Positions 1-8,735 of a stretch of DNA of 64,000 nucleotides are shown in pieces; the first letter of the stretch is position 1, and each line of letters starts with the position of its first letter. A program made the position numbers and the translations under genes. This stretch comes from UBA7960 sp964348755. GTDB taxonomy: Bacteria; Bacteroidota; Bacteroidia; Bacteroidales; UBA7960. Under the pieces are notes generated by a model that searched no databases, was not told the origin of the DNA, and worked only from the letters and a program-made list of their open reading frames with translations. Location: assembly GCA_964348755.1 (NCBI GenBank), contig CAYGDW010000006.1, positions 1-64,000 on the forward strand. The letters run 5' to 3'.

Positions 1-5
1 ACCAT

Positions 6-54
6 TGAAAGCCCTGTCATTTCGAGCGGAGCGAGAAATCCCGTCATTTTCATC
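6..54 (+). repeat. Dispersed REP-like repeat, copy 1
   Basis: This 49-base stretch matches the reverse complement of 34482-34530 at about 47 of 49 positions by eye. Its core, positions 22-38, can fold as an imperfect hairpin with outer TTC/GAA and inner GC pairs. The copy is flanked by ACCATTG at 1-7 and CAATGGT at 58-64, a 7-base inverted repeat that may be chance. The rest of 1-223, downstream of menE, shows no gene. It holds one small palindrome at 192-206. Confidence 0.7.
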
Positions 55-223
55 GGACAATGGTGACTGAAAATAGTGTATCAAAATTGTTATTAATTCC
101 CACTTTAGGTGCACTATTATTTAATTGAACCTTGAATAATGTACCGGCAGCCGGAAAAAGGTTTATCAAGACATTTGAAACACAGGAAGTTGTTTAATTA
201 TTAAACTACACCCCCCCTGATCA

Positions 224-1303
224 TTAGGGGCAGGCATTATTGGCAATGGTTCCCAGCCGGTCAATTTTTCCACTTTCGAGGTATTTGAATTTTGCAATGG
301 TTACCACTTTTCTGGGTGATTCATTAATCTGAAGTAAACCTTCAATTTGTATTTTCAGTTTAAGGATTTCTTCATTTTTAAAATTCCCTTCCAGGTAAAG
401 CACCAGTATCTGCCCGGCTTCGGGCTGATATTCTCCTGTGAGAAAGAAAGGAGTTTGAATTACCCTGCTCAATTTTTGTTCAAGCTGGGCCGGATGAAAC
501 TTTTGCCCAGCGCTGATAACCACATCATCAATACGACCCAGCACTTTGAATTGCTGTCCTTTTAACTCGACCAAATCGTTTGTGACTACCGGGCCTTGAG
601 CAACAGCCGGGGCACTCACCACAAGGCAACCACGATCATCTGTGCTCAGCTCTACTCCTTCCATTGGGGCAAACCAGTTGCTTCTGTGTGGGCCATTTAC
701 TGCACGAAGCGCCACATGGCTCAATGTTTCGGTCATTGCATAGCTATGCCAGCAAACAGCTGCAACATTTTGAAGACCCTTTTCGATGGTTTCAGGCATT
801 GGACCTCCTCCAACAATCAGCGTTTTTATCAAACTGAATTTTTCGGGATTTTGTTTTAGCACATGGGCTACCTGCAAAGGTACCATGGCAGCAAAGTCAA
901 CAGTTTGGCCGAGACCAGATACCGGATTGGCTTCAAGGTTTGTGATTACAAGGTCAAGATCCAATTCCATTGCCCGCACCACCTGCATTTTGCCTCCAAT
1001 AAACTCGGGCGAAAGGCAAAGCAAGGCTTTCATACCAGGTTTCAATCCAAAAAAACGACCGGTCATGCGGGCACTATTCAGCATTAGTTGCTTATCGATG
1101 CTGATTATTTTGGGTGGGCCGGTACTTCCACTGGTATTTTGCAAAATTTTGATGTCGTCGTTGAGCCAATCGGCCAAAAAAGAAACCAGCTTACCCATTA
1201 AAGGATTGGTAGGATTTACCTTATCAGAAATCAACCCTCTAAGCCCTGCAAAATCATACATGACCCCATTTAGCGAAAGCGATTTTGGTATGGTATCAGG
1301 CAC
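224..1303 (-). CDS. menE: o-Succinylbenzoate-CoA ligase
   Basis: MenE activates o-succinylbenzoate with ATP and CoA in menaquinone synthesis and is a member of the ANL adenylate-forming family. The 359-residue protein has the nucleotide-binding loop TSGSTGPPK at 57-65, the YAMTET adenine motif at 188-193, the GRIDD hinge at 257-261 and the C-terminal SGKIDR with the likely catalytic Lys346. It is shorter than the E. coli and Bacillus enzymes (about 450-490 residues), having lost part of the N-terminal region, as I recall for Bacteroidota MenE. Its start codon lies inside the end of menC (8-base overlap), so the two are probably translationally coupled. It is the last gene of the menaquinone run. 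Confidence 0.93.
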   Translation of the reverse strand: MPDTIPKSLSLNGVMYDFAGLRGLISDKVNPTNPLMGKLVSFLADWLNDDIKILQNTSGSTGPPKIISIDKQLMLNSARMTGRFFGLKPGMKALLCLSPEFIGGKMQVVRAMELDLDLVITNLEANPVSGLGQTVDFAAMVPLQVAHVLKQNPEKFSLIKTLIVGGGPMPETIEKGLQNVAAVCWHSYAMTETLSHVALRAVNGPHRSNWFAPMEGVELSTDDRGCLVVSAPAVAQGPVVTNDLVELKGQQFKVLGRIDDVVISAGQKFHPAQLEQKLSRVIQTPFFLTGEYQPEAGQILVLYLEGNFKNEEILKLKIQIEGLLQINESPRKVVTIAKFKYLESGKIDRLGTIANNACP

Positions 1304-2354
1304 AATTTAAAATATTTAAATCCCAAGGCAACCCAGGTTTATAAAAAAGCATTCCTTTTTCAATAACAAGAGGAGAAGGGATGTTGTTTGTATAAAGCTG
1401 CCCGGTTCCCAAGCCCTGAGCCATTGCAGGAGCGTTCAAATAGGTCCATTGTGCAATTGCGTTAAGGCCAATATTAGACTCAAGGGCCGATGTTACCCAC
1501 CATTTAATGTCCAGGGTGTCGGCCAGCATGGCCCAGGCCGCGGTTGAATAAAGACCACCCAAAAGGCTTGGCTTAAGTACAATATATTGGGGTTTTACAA
1601 CATTGAGCAATTTGCGTCTTGCAACCGGGTCGCTCAGGCCAATCAACTCCTCATCAAGGGCAATGGGTATAGGACTTGATTCGCATAATGAAGCCATTGC
1701 TTCAGGTTGACCCTGTTTTATGGGCTGTTCAATAGAGTGCAGGCTAAAAGCAGAAAGACGCTTTAGTTTTTCGGGCGCCTCAACAGGCGAGAATGCCCCG
1801 TTTGCATCAAGGCGTATTTCAATTGTTTCAGGGCCAAATTCGCTGCGAATCAGCCTCAGAAGTTCAAGTTCCTGCTCAAAGTCAACAGCGCCCACCTTAA
1901 ATTTAATGCATTTAAAACCGGCATCAAGCTTTTCGTAAATTTGTTCCTTCATAAAATCAGGCTTGCCCATCCATATTAGTCCGTTTATTGGAATTCCTTT
2001 TCGACCTGCTGTAAACTCATTCTGCCCAAAAACTCGCCTTCCACCATTAATTAAGTCTAGCAATGCCGTTTCGAGCCCGAAGCGAATGGCTGGGTAAAGG
2101 TTGCCCCGCTTTTTTGTCCAGCTTTCGTGCTCATTAATATTGTCGCACAGTGTGTGCAGCTCTTGTTCGAAATTTTCGCGTGGATCGGGACTAAGACCCT
2201 CAATCAGGCTGCATTCGCCAATCCCAAAAATGTCGTCACGATCCTGGTTTTCAATATAAATAAACCACGACTCCTTGGCGTGAAGCACACCTCTTGAAGT
2301 GCCGGCGGGCTGCCTGAAAAGCAGCTTATAGGGAATGTATGATGCCCGAAGCAT
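1296..2354 (-). CDS. menC: o-Succinylbenzoate synthase
   Basis: MenC dehydrates SHCHC to o-succinylbenzoate and is an enolase-superfamily enzyme. The barrel residues expected of the family are visible: the KxK pair at Lys151/Lys153, metal ligands Asp183, Glu209 and Asp234, and the opposite-face Lys261 in VLKPSLLGG. The length of 352 residues is normal. It is one base from menA upstream and overlaps menE downstream, so it sits in a tight menB-menA-menC-menE block. The muconate-cycloisomerase-like relatives are an alternative by sequence alone, but the neighbours make MenC near certain. Confidence 0.93.
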   Translation of the reverse strand: MLRASYIPYKLLFRQPAGTSRGVLHAKESWFIYIENQDRDDIFGIGECSLIEGLSPDPRENFEQELHTLCDNINEHESWTKKRGNLYPAIRFGLETALLDLINGGRRVFGQNEFTAGRKGIPINGLIWMGKPDFMKEQIYEKLDAGFKCIKFKVGAVDFEQELELLRLIRSEFGPETIEIRLDANGAFSPVEAPEKLKRLSAFSLHSIEQPIKQGQPEAMASLCESSPIPIALDEELIGLSDPVARRKLLNVVKPQYIVLKPSLLGGLYSTAAWAMLADTLDIKWWVTSALESNIGLNAIAQWTYLNAPAMAQGLGTGQLYTNNIPSPLVIEKGMLFYKPGLPWDLNILNCA

Positions 2355-2355
2355 T

Positions 2356-3255
2356 TCAAATATTGATTAATATGCCGAAAATTATTGTGAGTAAAAGGGT
2401 TTTAAGGGCTAGTTTTCGCAAAAACGGATCGAGCGAAGCGCCACCGTAGCTATTTTTTATTCTGACCAGGTCGGCCACAAACAAAGGAAGGACCACCAAA
2501 AAAAGCAACACAAAGGTCTTGACCCCAGAAAGCAGAACAAAAGCAGAAAGAAGCCCAAAGGGCAACAACACTATTATGCAGTGATAAACAAAGGCTGATC
2601 GGAGTCCTATCTTTACCACTAGGGTGTTTTTACCATTTTGGCGGTCATTAACAAGGTCGCGCATATTATTGAGGTTCAGCACTCCGGCACTGAGCAGACC
2701 CATAGCTGCTGCCGGTAGTAACACCAGCGCATTCCATTGTGTGGTGGCCAAAAACCAGGTTCCTCCCACTCCAAGCAGCCCAAAAAACAAAAACACAAAC
2801 AGGTCGCCCAGGCCAATATAGCCATAAGGATTTTTGCCGACGGTATATTTAATGGCGGCCACAATGGCAGCCAGGCCTAACAAAATAAAAATGGCCGAAG
2901 CTTTGAATGACAGGCTGGTTGCCCAAAAAATAAGCAACAACCCGCTCGCCAGGGCAAGTACCGAAAGCAACCAAATAGCCATTTTCATTTCTTTATGGCT
3001 TATCTCCCCGGTTTGTACGGTCCTTTTTGGCCCAAGCCTTTTATCATTGTCAATGCCCGAGCGCCAATCGCCGTAGTCATTGGCAAGATTCGACAAAATT
3101 TGCAATAATAATGTGGTGAGTGTAGCCACCAAAACGGCTTTGAGGTTGAAGCGATCATTGGTGGCAGCCACCATACCGCCCATTGCCACACTGGCCATAG
3201 CCAGAGGCAGAGTGCGCAGTCGGGCTGCCTTTATCCACGATTTAATACTGGCCAT
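2356..3255 (-). CDS. menA: 1,4-Dihydroxy-2-naphthoate polyprenyltransferase
   Basis: MenA is a UbiA-family membrane prenyltransferase that attaches the polyprenyl tail to DHNA. The first Asp-rich motif, NxxNDxxD, begins at Asn56 and includes Asp60 and Asp63. The second reads NNMRDLVNDRQNGK in the second half. The rest is a series of hydrophobic helices, about eight to nine membrane spans, and 299 residues is typical. It lies 8 bases after menB and 1 base before menC. The C-methyltransferase that follows MenA in the pathway (MenG/UbiE) is not in this window. Confidence 0.92.
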   Translation of the reverse strand: MASIKSWIKAARLRTLPLAMASVAMGGMVAATNDRFNLKAVLVATLTTLLLQILSNLANDYGDWRSGIDNDKRLGPKRTVQTGEISHKEMKMAIWLLSVLALASGLLLIFWATSLSFKASAIFILLGLAAIVAAIKYTVGKNPYGYIGLGDLFVFLFFGLLGVGGTWFLATTQWNALVLLPAAAMGLLSAGVLNLNNMRDLVNDRQNGKNTLVVKIGLRSAFVYHCIIVLLPFGLLSAFVLLSGVKTFVLLFLVVLPLFVADLVRIKNSYGGASLDPFLRKLALKTLLLTIIFGILINI

Positions 3256-3263
3256 AACAGGCT

Positions 3264-4088
3264 TTAGGGAAACTTTGGATATTTATGAAAATCAGGGTCG
3301 CGTTTTTCCAGAAATGCGTGTTTCCCTTCCTGTGCCTCTTCAGTAAGGTAATACAGCATGGTGGCATTACCGGCAAATTCCTGCAGTCCCACCTGTCCAT
3401 CGAGTTCGGCATTTAGCCCCAGTTTAATCATACGCAGTGCAATTGGGCTACGTTTATGCATAATCTGGCACCATTCAATGGTGGCCTCTTCGAGCAGTTC
3501 TAAGGGAACCACTTTGTTTACCAGGCCCATTTCAAGAGCCTCACTGGCATTGTAAAACTGGTTAAGAAACCAAATTTCACGTGCCTTTTTTTGTCCAACA
3601 ATGGAAGCCAGGTAGCTGCTTCCCAGTCCGGCGTCAAAGCTGCCTACCTTTGGCCCTACCTGTCCAAATCGAGCGTTTTCTGATGCAACCGTAAGGTCGC
3701 AGATAACGTGCAGCACATGGCCCCCGCCAACTGCCCATCCATTTACCATAGCCACCACCGGCTTGGGCATTGAGCGTATGCGGCGTTGCACATCGAGCAC
3801 ATTCAGGCGTGGAACCCCCTCCTCATCAATATAGCCACCATGGCCCTTAACCTGCTGGTCGCCACCGCTGCAAAAAGCCTTGTCGCCTTCGCCTGTAATA
3901 ATTATGGTATAAATATCCTGGCGTTCACGACTTATGTCGAGTGCATCGGACATTTCAAAGGTAGTTGTGGGTCTGAATGCATTCTGAACTTCAGGCCGGT
4001 TAATGGTAATTTTGGCTATATGGTCGAAAATTTCAAACCGAATATCCTTATAAGTCTTAATTGTTGTCCAGATTCGTTTAGATTCCAT
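3264..4088 (-). CDS. menB: 1,4-Dihydroxy-2-naphthoyl-CoA synthase
   Basis: MenB closes the second naphthoquinone ring by an intramolecular Claisen condensation of OSB-CoA and is a crotonase-fold enzyme. The oxyanion-hole segments SGGDQ at 74-78 and GGGH at 121-124 are present. So is the MenB-specific QVGPKVGSFDAG segment with Asp152. The 274-residue length is normal. A 112-base gap separates it from menD, and a consensus -7 element lies just upstream, so menB-menA-menC-menE may have its own promoter. Confidence 0.95.
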   Translation of the reverse strand: MESKRIWTTIKTYKDIRFEIFDHIAKITINRPEVQNAFRPTTTFEMSDALDISRERQDIYTIIITGEGDKAFCSGGDQQVKGHGGYIDEEGVPRLNVLDVQRRIRSMPKPVVAMVNGWAVGGGHVLHVICDLTVASENARFGQVGPKVGSFDAGLGSSYLASIVGQKKAREIWFLNQFYNASEALEMGLVNKVVPLELLEEATIEWCQIMHKRSPIALRMIKLGLNAELDGQVGLQEFAGNATMLYYLTEEAQEGKHAFLEKRDPDFHKYPKFP

Positions 4089-4107
4089 ATTGATTTTTTA
4101 TTTTTTA

Positions 4108-4115
4108 CAAAGATA
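4108..4115 (-). promoter_or_regulatory. Putative Bacteroidota -7 element before menB
   Basis: On the minus strand this reads TATCTTTG, an exact match to the TAnnTTTG -7 consensus, 20 bases before the menB start codon. I see no good TTTG -33 partner at 19-21 bases, so it could be weak or fortuitous. It lies in the only sizeable gap inside the menaquinone run. Confidence 0.45.
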
Positions 4116-4200
4116 AATGCAGGGAAGTGCTTTTTGTTTCGAATGAAGAAAATAAAACACTGAAAAGCAACAGAATAATTAAAGACTACACATAGCCATA

Positions 4201-5883
4201 TTATTGGCCTGCAAGGCTCTTGAAATATGCCCGCAAAGTAGCCGCGCTTTGTTTTGCAGGGCTTTTGATTTCGAGCATGGCCGGTTTTTGGCTTTCGCCG
4301 AAAAAAACGGTCAGATTCATTTGAAGGCTTTCAATGTCGGAGGCAATGTAATAACCCAGACCGAATGCCCTGGCAATAAATTCGGCCGAAGTATCATGAC
4401 TGGCTTCGAAAAATTCTTCAAGCATCCCTGTTTGGTCAGGGCCATCGAGATACCGAAATATACCCCCACCCCCATTGTTAATCATAATTATTTTCAGATT
4501 TTTAGGCAAATGCTTATTCCACAGGGCATTCGAATCGTAGAAAAAGCCCAGGTCGCCGGTAATCATCAGGGTGGGTTTTCCGGATATTGAAGCCGCACCG
4601 GCGGCAGTAGAAATACTCCCATCGATACCGCTTACTCCCCTGTTAGAATCAAAGCGAAAACAATGGGGAAACTCAAAGAGCTGAGCATAGCGAACCGGGG
4701 TGCTATTGGCCAGGTGAATTTCATAACCCGGTGGGATGCTTCCAACAATTTCTTTAAATATTTTAAGGTCGGAATACGGGCAGTTTTTAAGAAACGCTTT
4801 ATGGGCTGTTTGCGCCCTGGCCGATAATGCTTTCCAAATGTTAGCATAATTGCCAGAAGCAGGCTTGATGGCCGCGAGCAATTGGGCGATAAATGCGGCA
4901 GGCTGCATTGGAACGCTTCGGCTTAATTGCTGGTAAGCATCCATATTTATTATTGTCGGGTCAATGTGCCAGTGTGCTTTTACCTTGGCCTTTCGAAGCC
5001 ATGTTTTAATTCTTTTCGAAACTATTGCCCCACCCATAGTAATAAGCAAATCGGGCGCAAAGTCAAGGCTATTGTCAGGCATGGCCGCAAGGCAACGGTC
5101 TGTCCAGCCAATGAAAGCCGGATCGTAAAGATTTGAAGTGGTTTCGGTAATAACCACCACGCCATGATCTTTGGCACACTGGCCAAGTAGGTTTTGCAAA
5201 TGGTAGTCGGGGCCAAGCTGCCCTGTAATAATCATTTTTTTTGTGGCTCCTTGCCATACTACAATCAGTTCGCTGAGCGCTAAGGGTGTTAGAAGGGCAC
5301 TGGTCTGAACCACCCTAAAATCCTTTGGAACAGGAATTTTGGGAACCTTAACTCCATAAAGAGGTTCAGAAAACGGCAGGTTAATATGCACCGGACCGGC
5401 ATCCGGATACACTGCGGCATTTAGTGCTTCGGAAACCAGGCGGTTTGCATACCACAAATCGTCGGGTGTATTGATAGATTGCGGAAGTTGAAAACTTTTC
5501 TTAACGAAATTTGCATAAACATTTTGCTGTCTTATGGTTTGGCCGTCGGCCTGATCAATAAATTCGGCGGGGCGGTCGGCAGTAAGTACAAGCAAGGGTA
5601 TGCGCTGATAATAAGCTTCGGCAATGGCAGGTGAAAAATTGAGTACGGCCGTGCCCGAAGTACAGGCAATGGCTACTGGCTGCTGCAACTGCTGGGCCAT
5701 TCCCAGGGCAAAAAAAGCTGCACTGCGCTCATCAACAATTGCCTTGCACTCAAAGCCACTACGTTTACAAAATGCGTCAATAATTGGGGCATTTCGCGAG
5801 CCTGGAGAAATAATCAAATGCCTGATACCACGGCGGTGCATTAGCTCAGCCAAGTATTCCAGGCCCATACGGTCGTGCAGCAT
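4201..5883 (-). CDS. menD: SEPHCHC synthase (thiamine-diphosphate enzyme)
   Basis: MenD adds succinic semialdehyde, derived from 2-oxoglutarate, to isochorismate. It needs thiamine diphosphate and Mg2+. The N-terminal pyrimidine-binding domain carries DERSAAFFALG with the ThDP-activating Glu near residue 52. The C-terminal domain has the metal and diphosphate motif GDLGFFYDSNALW near residues 440-452, followed by MINNGGGGIF. The 560-residue length fits the family. It starts 10 bases after menF. The next enzyme, MenH, is not encoded nearby. Confidence 0.95.
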   Translation of the reverse strand: MLHDRMGLEYLAELMHRRGIRHLIISPGSRNAPIIDAFCKRSGFECKAIVDERSAAFFALGMAQQLQQPVAIACTSGTAVLNFSPAIAEAYYQRIPLLVLTADRPAEFIDQADGQTIRQQNVYANFVKKSFQLPQSINTPDDLWYANRLVSEALNAAVYPDAGPVHINLPFSEPLYGVKVPKIPVPKDFRVVQTSALLTPLALSELIVVWQGATKKMIITGQLGPDYHLQNLLGQCAKDHGVVVITETTSNLYDPAFIGWTDRCLAAMPDNSLDFAPDLLITMGGAIVSKRIKTWLRKAKVKAHWHIDPTIINMDAYQQLSRSVPMQPAAFIAQLLAAIKPASGNYANIWKALSARAQTAHKAFLKNCPYSDLKIFKEIVGSIPPGYEIHLANSTPVRYAQLFEFPHCFRFDSNRGVSGIDGSISTAAGAASISGKPTLMITGDLGFFYDSNALWNKHLPKNLKIIMINNGGGGIFRYLDGPDQTGMLEEFFEASHDTSAEFIARAFGLGYYIASDIESLQMNLTVFFGESQKPAMLEIKSPAKQSAATLRAYFKSLAGQ

Positions 5884-5893
5884 GTGTTGAGTT

Positions 5894-6988
5894 TCAGTTA
5901 AATTTTCGTATGATCGACAGCAGGGTTTCTGCTTTCAGCATGGTTTCACGCCACTCGTGTGCTGCATCTGATGCAGCAAGCAGCCCTCCGCCTGCAAAAA
6001 TAAGCGCATTTTTGCCAACAATCTGCATACAACGCAAATTCACAAACAATCGGGCACTTTGCTGGTTTGTCAATGGGCCTATAAACCCAGAATAATAAGC
6101 CCTATTATGTAGTTCGGTTTTTTGAATTTTAGCCAAAGCTTTTTGGGTTGGTAAACCACAAACCGCCGGTGTGGGATGCAAGGCCATGGCCAACTCCAAA
6201 ACCGACAAATTTTCAGGTAGTTCAAATCCAAAACATTTTAAGAGATGAACCACCGGACCGGCCACCTTTACTTCGAGCGGAGCTTCATTAATTTCAGAAA
6301 TACCACAGGATTGCAGCTTTTCACGGATGAAAAAGTTTACCGAATTTTGCTCTTCTTTTTCTTTATCATGCCAATCGGCCGGAGGCAAATCTTTGCTTGT
6401 TACAGGCATGGTACCCGCCAACGACATTGTTTGTGCCTTACCATTGTCAGCTTCGAGAAGGGTTTCGGGTGTAGCGCCAACCCAGAGTTTACCCAAACCG
6501 TCGTTAAAAATGTAAACAAAGGCCGTTGGATATTTTGCACATAATTCGCCAAAAAGATCGCCTGCCGTAAATGTGGATGAAAGCTCATGTATTAGCACAC
6601 GAGATAATACAACTTTTTGAAGATCACCATTTTTTAGAATATCAACCAGGTGGTTAACCTGATTTTGGTATTCTATAAAATCAACGCCCACTGTCAATTG
6701 CTGAATTGTTTTCCCCGAAAGGGGTTGGCTGGTAAAATTTGAAGGATTGAGATTTGTGTTCCAACCATTTATTTGGAAACTGTTTTTATAAAACAGAAAA
6801 GGGAAAGACTCTGAAGGCACGAATGGGGCCACCACAAATCCGGTTTTATCCTTCAGAATTTTCCAATCGAAAGTTTGTTCGAACACCCCTCCAAGCAAGG
6901 TAATGGGTTCAATGGCACCAGGAAGCCTGTAGCTGACAAAAGCCTGGTTTTTGCCAAGCAAATTGTTTATTAGTTCCTGAAGTTGCAT
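5894..6988 (-). CDS. menF: Isochorismate synthase
   Basis: This chorismate-binding-fold enzyme isomerises chorismate to isochorismate, the committed step of menaquinone synthesis. Family signatures seen are KVVLSRVL with the water-activating Lys, the HPTPAVCGLP segment, the RAYYSGFIGP segment and RETMLKAETLL at the C terminus. The 364-residue length suits a MenF/EntC/DhbC-type isochorismate synthase and is short for anthranilate synthase. It is packed between menI and menD with 10-base gaps on each side, which favours the menaquinone rather than a siderophore role. Confidence 0.92.
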   Translation of the reverse strand: MQLQELINNLLGKNQAFVSYRLPGAIEPITLLGGVFEQTFDWKILKDKTGFVVAPFVPSESFPFLFYKNSFQINGWNTNLNPSNFTSQPLSGKTIQQLTVGVDFIEYQNQVNHLVDILKNGDLQKVVLSRVLIHELSSTFTAGDLFGELCAKYPTAFVYIFNDGLGKLWVGATPETLLEADNGKAQTMSLAGTMPVTSKDLPPADWHDKEKEEQNSVNFFIREKLQSCGISEINEAPLEVKVAGPVVHLLKCFGFELPENLSVLELAMALHPTPAVCGLPTQKALAKIQKTELHNRAYYSGFIGPLTNQQSARLFVNLRCMQIVGKNALIFAGGGLLAASDAAHEWRETMLKAETLLSIIRKFN

Positions 6989-6998
6989 TTGTCAGGAT

Positions 6999-7424
6999 TT
7001 AGGTGCCGTTTTTAGGAATGATAAAGTTTGTGACCCGGCAGCTTGAAATGAGCTGGTTTTGCTCATCGAGAATGTCTATATTCCAGAGGTGTGTATTTTT
7101 CCCGCGGTGTATAAGGGTAGCCTTTCCAAACACCCAGTTTCCGGTACCTGCCCTAAGGTGATTTGCACTAACCTGCGCTCCACGCACATCGAACAGCGAA
7201 AAATCTACCAATAAAACAGAGCCCAGCCCTCCAATTGTCTCGGCCAGTGCAAGGCTGCTGCCGCCATGCAAAATGCCAGCTGGCTGCAGGGTGCGGTGAT
7301 CTACGGGCATGCGAGCCAGCACGTATCCCTCGGCCACCTCGAGGTATTCCATGCCCAGGTGGCCCATAAGGGTGTTGCGGTTTATTGCATTTATTTGTTC
7401 GAGTGTTGAATTATGGTTAAGCAT
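6999..7424 (-). CDS. menI: 1,4-Dihydroxy-2-naphthoyl-CoA thioesterase (hotdog fold)
   Basis: A PaaI/YdiI-type hotdog thioesterase of 141 residues. The segment MPVDHRTLQPAGILHGGSS followed by LAETIGG closely matches what I recall of E. coli MenI (YdiI), including the HGG turn and the catalytic Glu. The likely role is release of CoA from DHNA-CoA before prenylation. It sits 6 bases after rimO and 10 bases before menF, so it is the first menaquinone gene of the run. A different acyl-CoA substrate cannot be excluded from sequence, but the context supports MenI. Confidence 0.85.
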   Translation of the reverse strand: MLNHNSTLEQINAINRNTLMGHLGMEYLEVAEGYVLARMPVDHRTLQPAGILHGGSSLALAETIGGLGSVLLVDFSLFDVRGAQVSANHLRAGTGNWVFGKATLIHRGKNTHLWNIDILDEQNQLISSCRVTNFIIPKNGT

Positions 7425-7430
7425 ATCTTT

Positions 7431-8720
7431 TTATTTAAAGGCCACCCCAAACAGCTCAAAATCAGTAGCCGAGGTAATTTTAACATTTACAAAGTTTCCA
7501 ATTATGATATCGGCCGTTTTTTCAACCAGTACCTCGTTATCTACTTCGGGAGAGTCGAACTCGGTCCGGCCAATAAAATATTCGCCCTCCTCTCTGTCGA
7601 TTAGCACATTAAATGTTTTGCCAATTTTTTCTTCATTGAGTGCGCCGCTTATTTCGGCTTGAAGCTCCATTAGCTCATTGGCCCTTTTTTGTTTTTCCTT
7701 TTCAGGAATAGGGTCTCCAAGCGCAAAGGCAGCAGTACTTTCTTCGGGCGAGTAAGTAAACACGCCCAGCCGCTCAAATCGGGCCAGTTTCACAAACCAG
7801 AGCAATTCTTCAAATTCTTTGCGTGTTTCGCCCGGAAAGCCCACCATAAGAGTAGTACGCAAGGCTACGCCCGGAATTTTTTGTCGAAATTTTTCGAGCA
7901 ACTGCAGGGTGGCCTGTTTGTCGTGCCCGCGTCGCATGGCTTTTAAAATGCGATCGTTAATATGCTGAACTGGTATATCGATGTAGCGGCAAATTTTCGG
8001 ATTATTAGCCATAATTTGAATGACCTCTTCCGGGAAATTTTTAGGGTATGCATAATGCAACCTTATCCATTCAATGCCATTTACCTGAGATAGTTTTCCA
8101 AGTAGCGGGGCAAGCAACGGCCTTTTTTCGAGGTCGTAGCCATAGTAGCTCAGGTCCTGAGCTATCAGCATCAACTCTTTTACCCCTTTGTCGGCCAGGT
8201 TTTGGGCCTCTTCAATCAAACTTTCGATGGTTCGTGAGCGAAAAGCACCCCTGATCATCGGGATGGCACAAAACGAGCACGTCCGGTCACAACCTTCGGC
8301 AATCTTAAGGTATGCGTAATGGCTGGGAGTAGTAAGGTGTCTTTTGCCGCTTTCGCGCGAAAATTTTAGCGAGAGGTACTCAAAAAGATCATCAGGTTCG
8401 CGGGCGCCAAACCATGCATCAGCCTCCGGAATTTCTTTCTGCAAATCTTCTTTATAGCGCTGCGACAAACATCCTGTTACAATTACTTCATGTACCAGTC
8501 CCTGCTTTTTGGCTTCAACATATTGCAGGATGGTATCGATGCTTTCTTGCTTGGCATCTTTAATGAATCCGCAGGTATTGATAATAACAATATCGGTTGG
8601 GCCGTTGGCATCGTGCGAAAGCCTGAACTTTCCGGCTGGAAGCTGGCCAAGTATGCGTTCAGAATCTACCAGGTTTTTTGAGCAACCCAGTGTGATTACA
8701 TTCAGTGATTTCTTTTTCAC
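7431..8720 (-). CDS. rimO: Ribosomal protein uS12 (Asp89) methylthiotransferase
   Basis: RimO is a radical-SAM enzyme that methylthiolates an aspartate of ribosomal protein uS12. The N-terminal domain opens with TLGCSKNLVDSE, giving the first auxiliary-cluster cysteine, with further cysteines in NTCGFI and GCLSQRY. The radical-SAM triad is CDRTCSFC in the middle of the protein, and the C-terminal 60 residues look like a TRAM domain. The 429-residue length is usual for RimO, and the start LGCSKN favours RimO over MiaB. It follows ftsY by 15 bases and leads into menI by 6, so the menaquinone genes may be cotranscribed with translation genes. Confidence 0.93.
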   Translation of the reverse strand: MKKKSLNVITLGCSKNLVDSERILGQLPAGKFRLSHDANGPTDIVIINTCGFIKDAKQESIDTILQYVEAKKQGLVHEVIVTGCLSQRYKEDLQKEIPEADAWFGAREPDDLFEYLSLKFSRESGKRHLTTPSHYAYLKIAEGCDRTCSFCAIPMIRGAFRSRTIESLIEEAQNLADKGVKELMLIAQDLSYYGYDLEKRPLLAPLLGKLSQVNGIEWIRLHYAYPKNFPEEVIQIMANNPKICRYIDIPVQHINDRILKAMRRGHDKQATLQLLEKFRQKIPGVALRTTLMVGFPGETRKEFEELLWFVKLARFERLGVFTYSPEESTAAFALGDPIPEKEKQKRANELMELQAEISGALNEEKIGKTFNVLIDREEGEYFIGRTEFDSPEVDNEVLVEKTADIIIGNFVNVKITSATDFELFGVAFK

Positions 8721-8735
8721 AAACTTTTTAAAATA

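Noticed and set aside
192..206. Palindrome GTTTAATTATTAAAC after menE as a terminator
   Set aside because: It is AT-only in the stem and has no U run on the minus strand.
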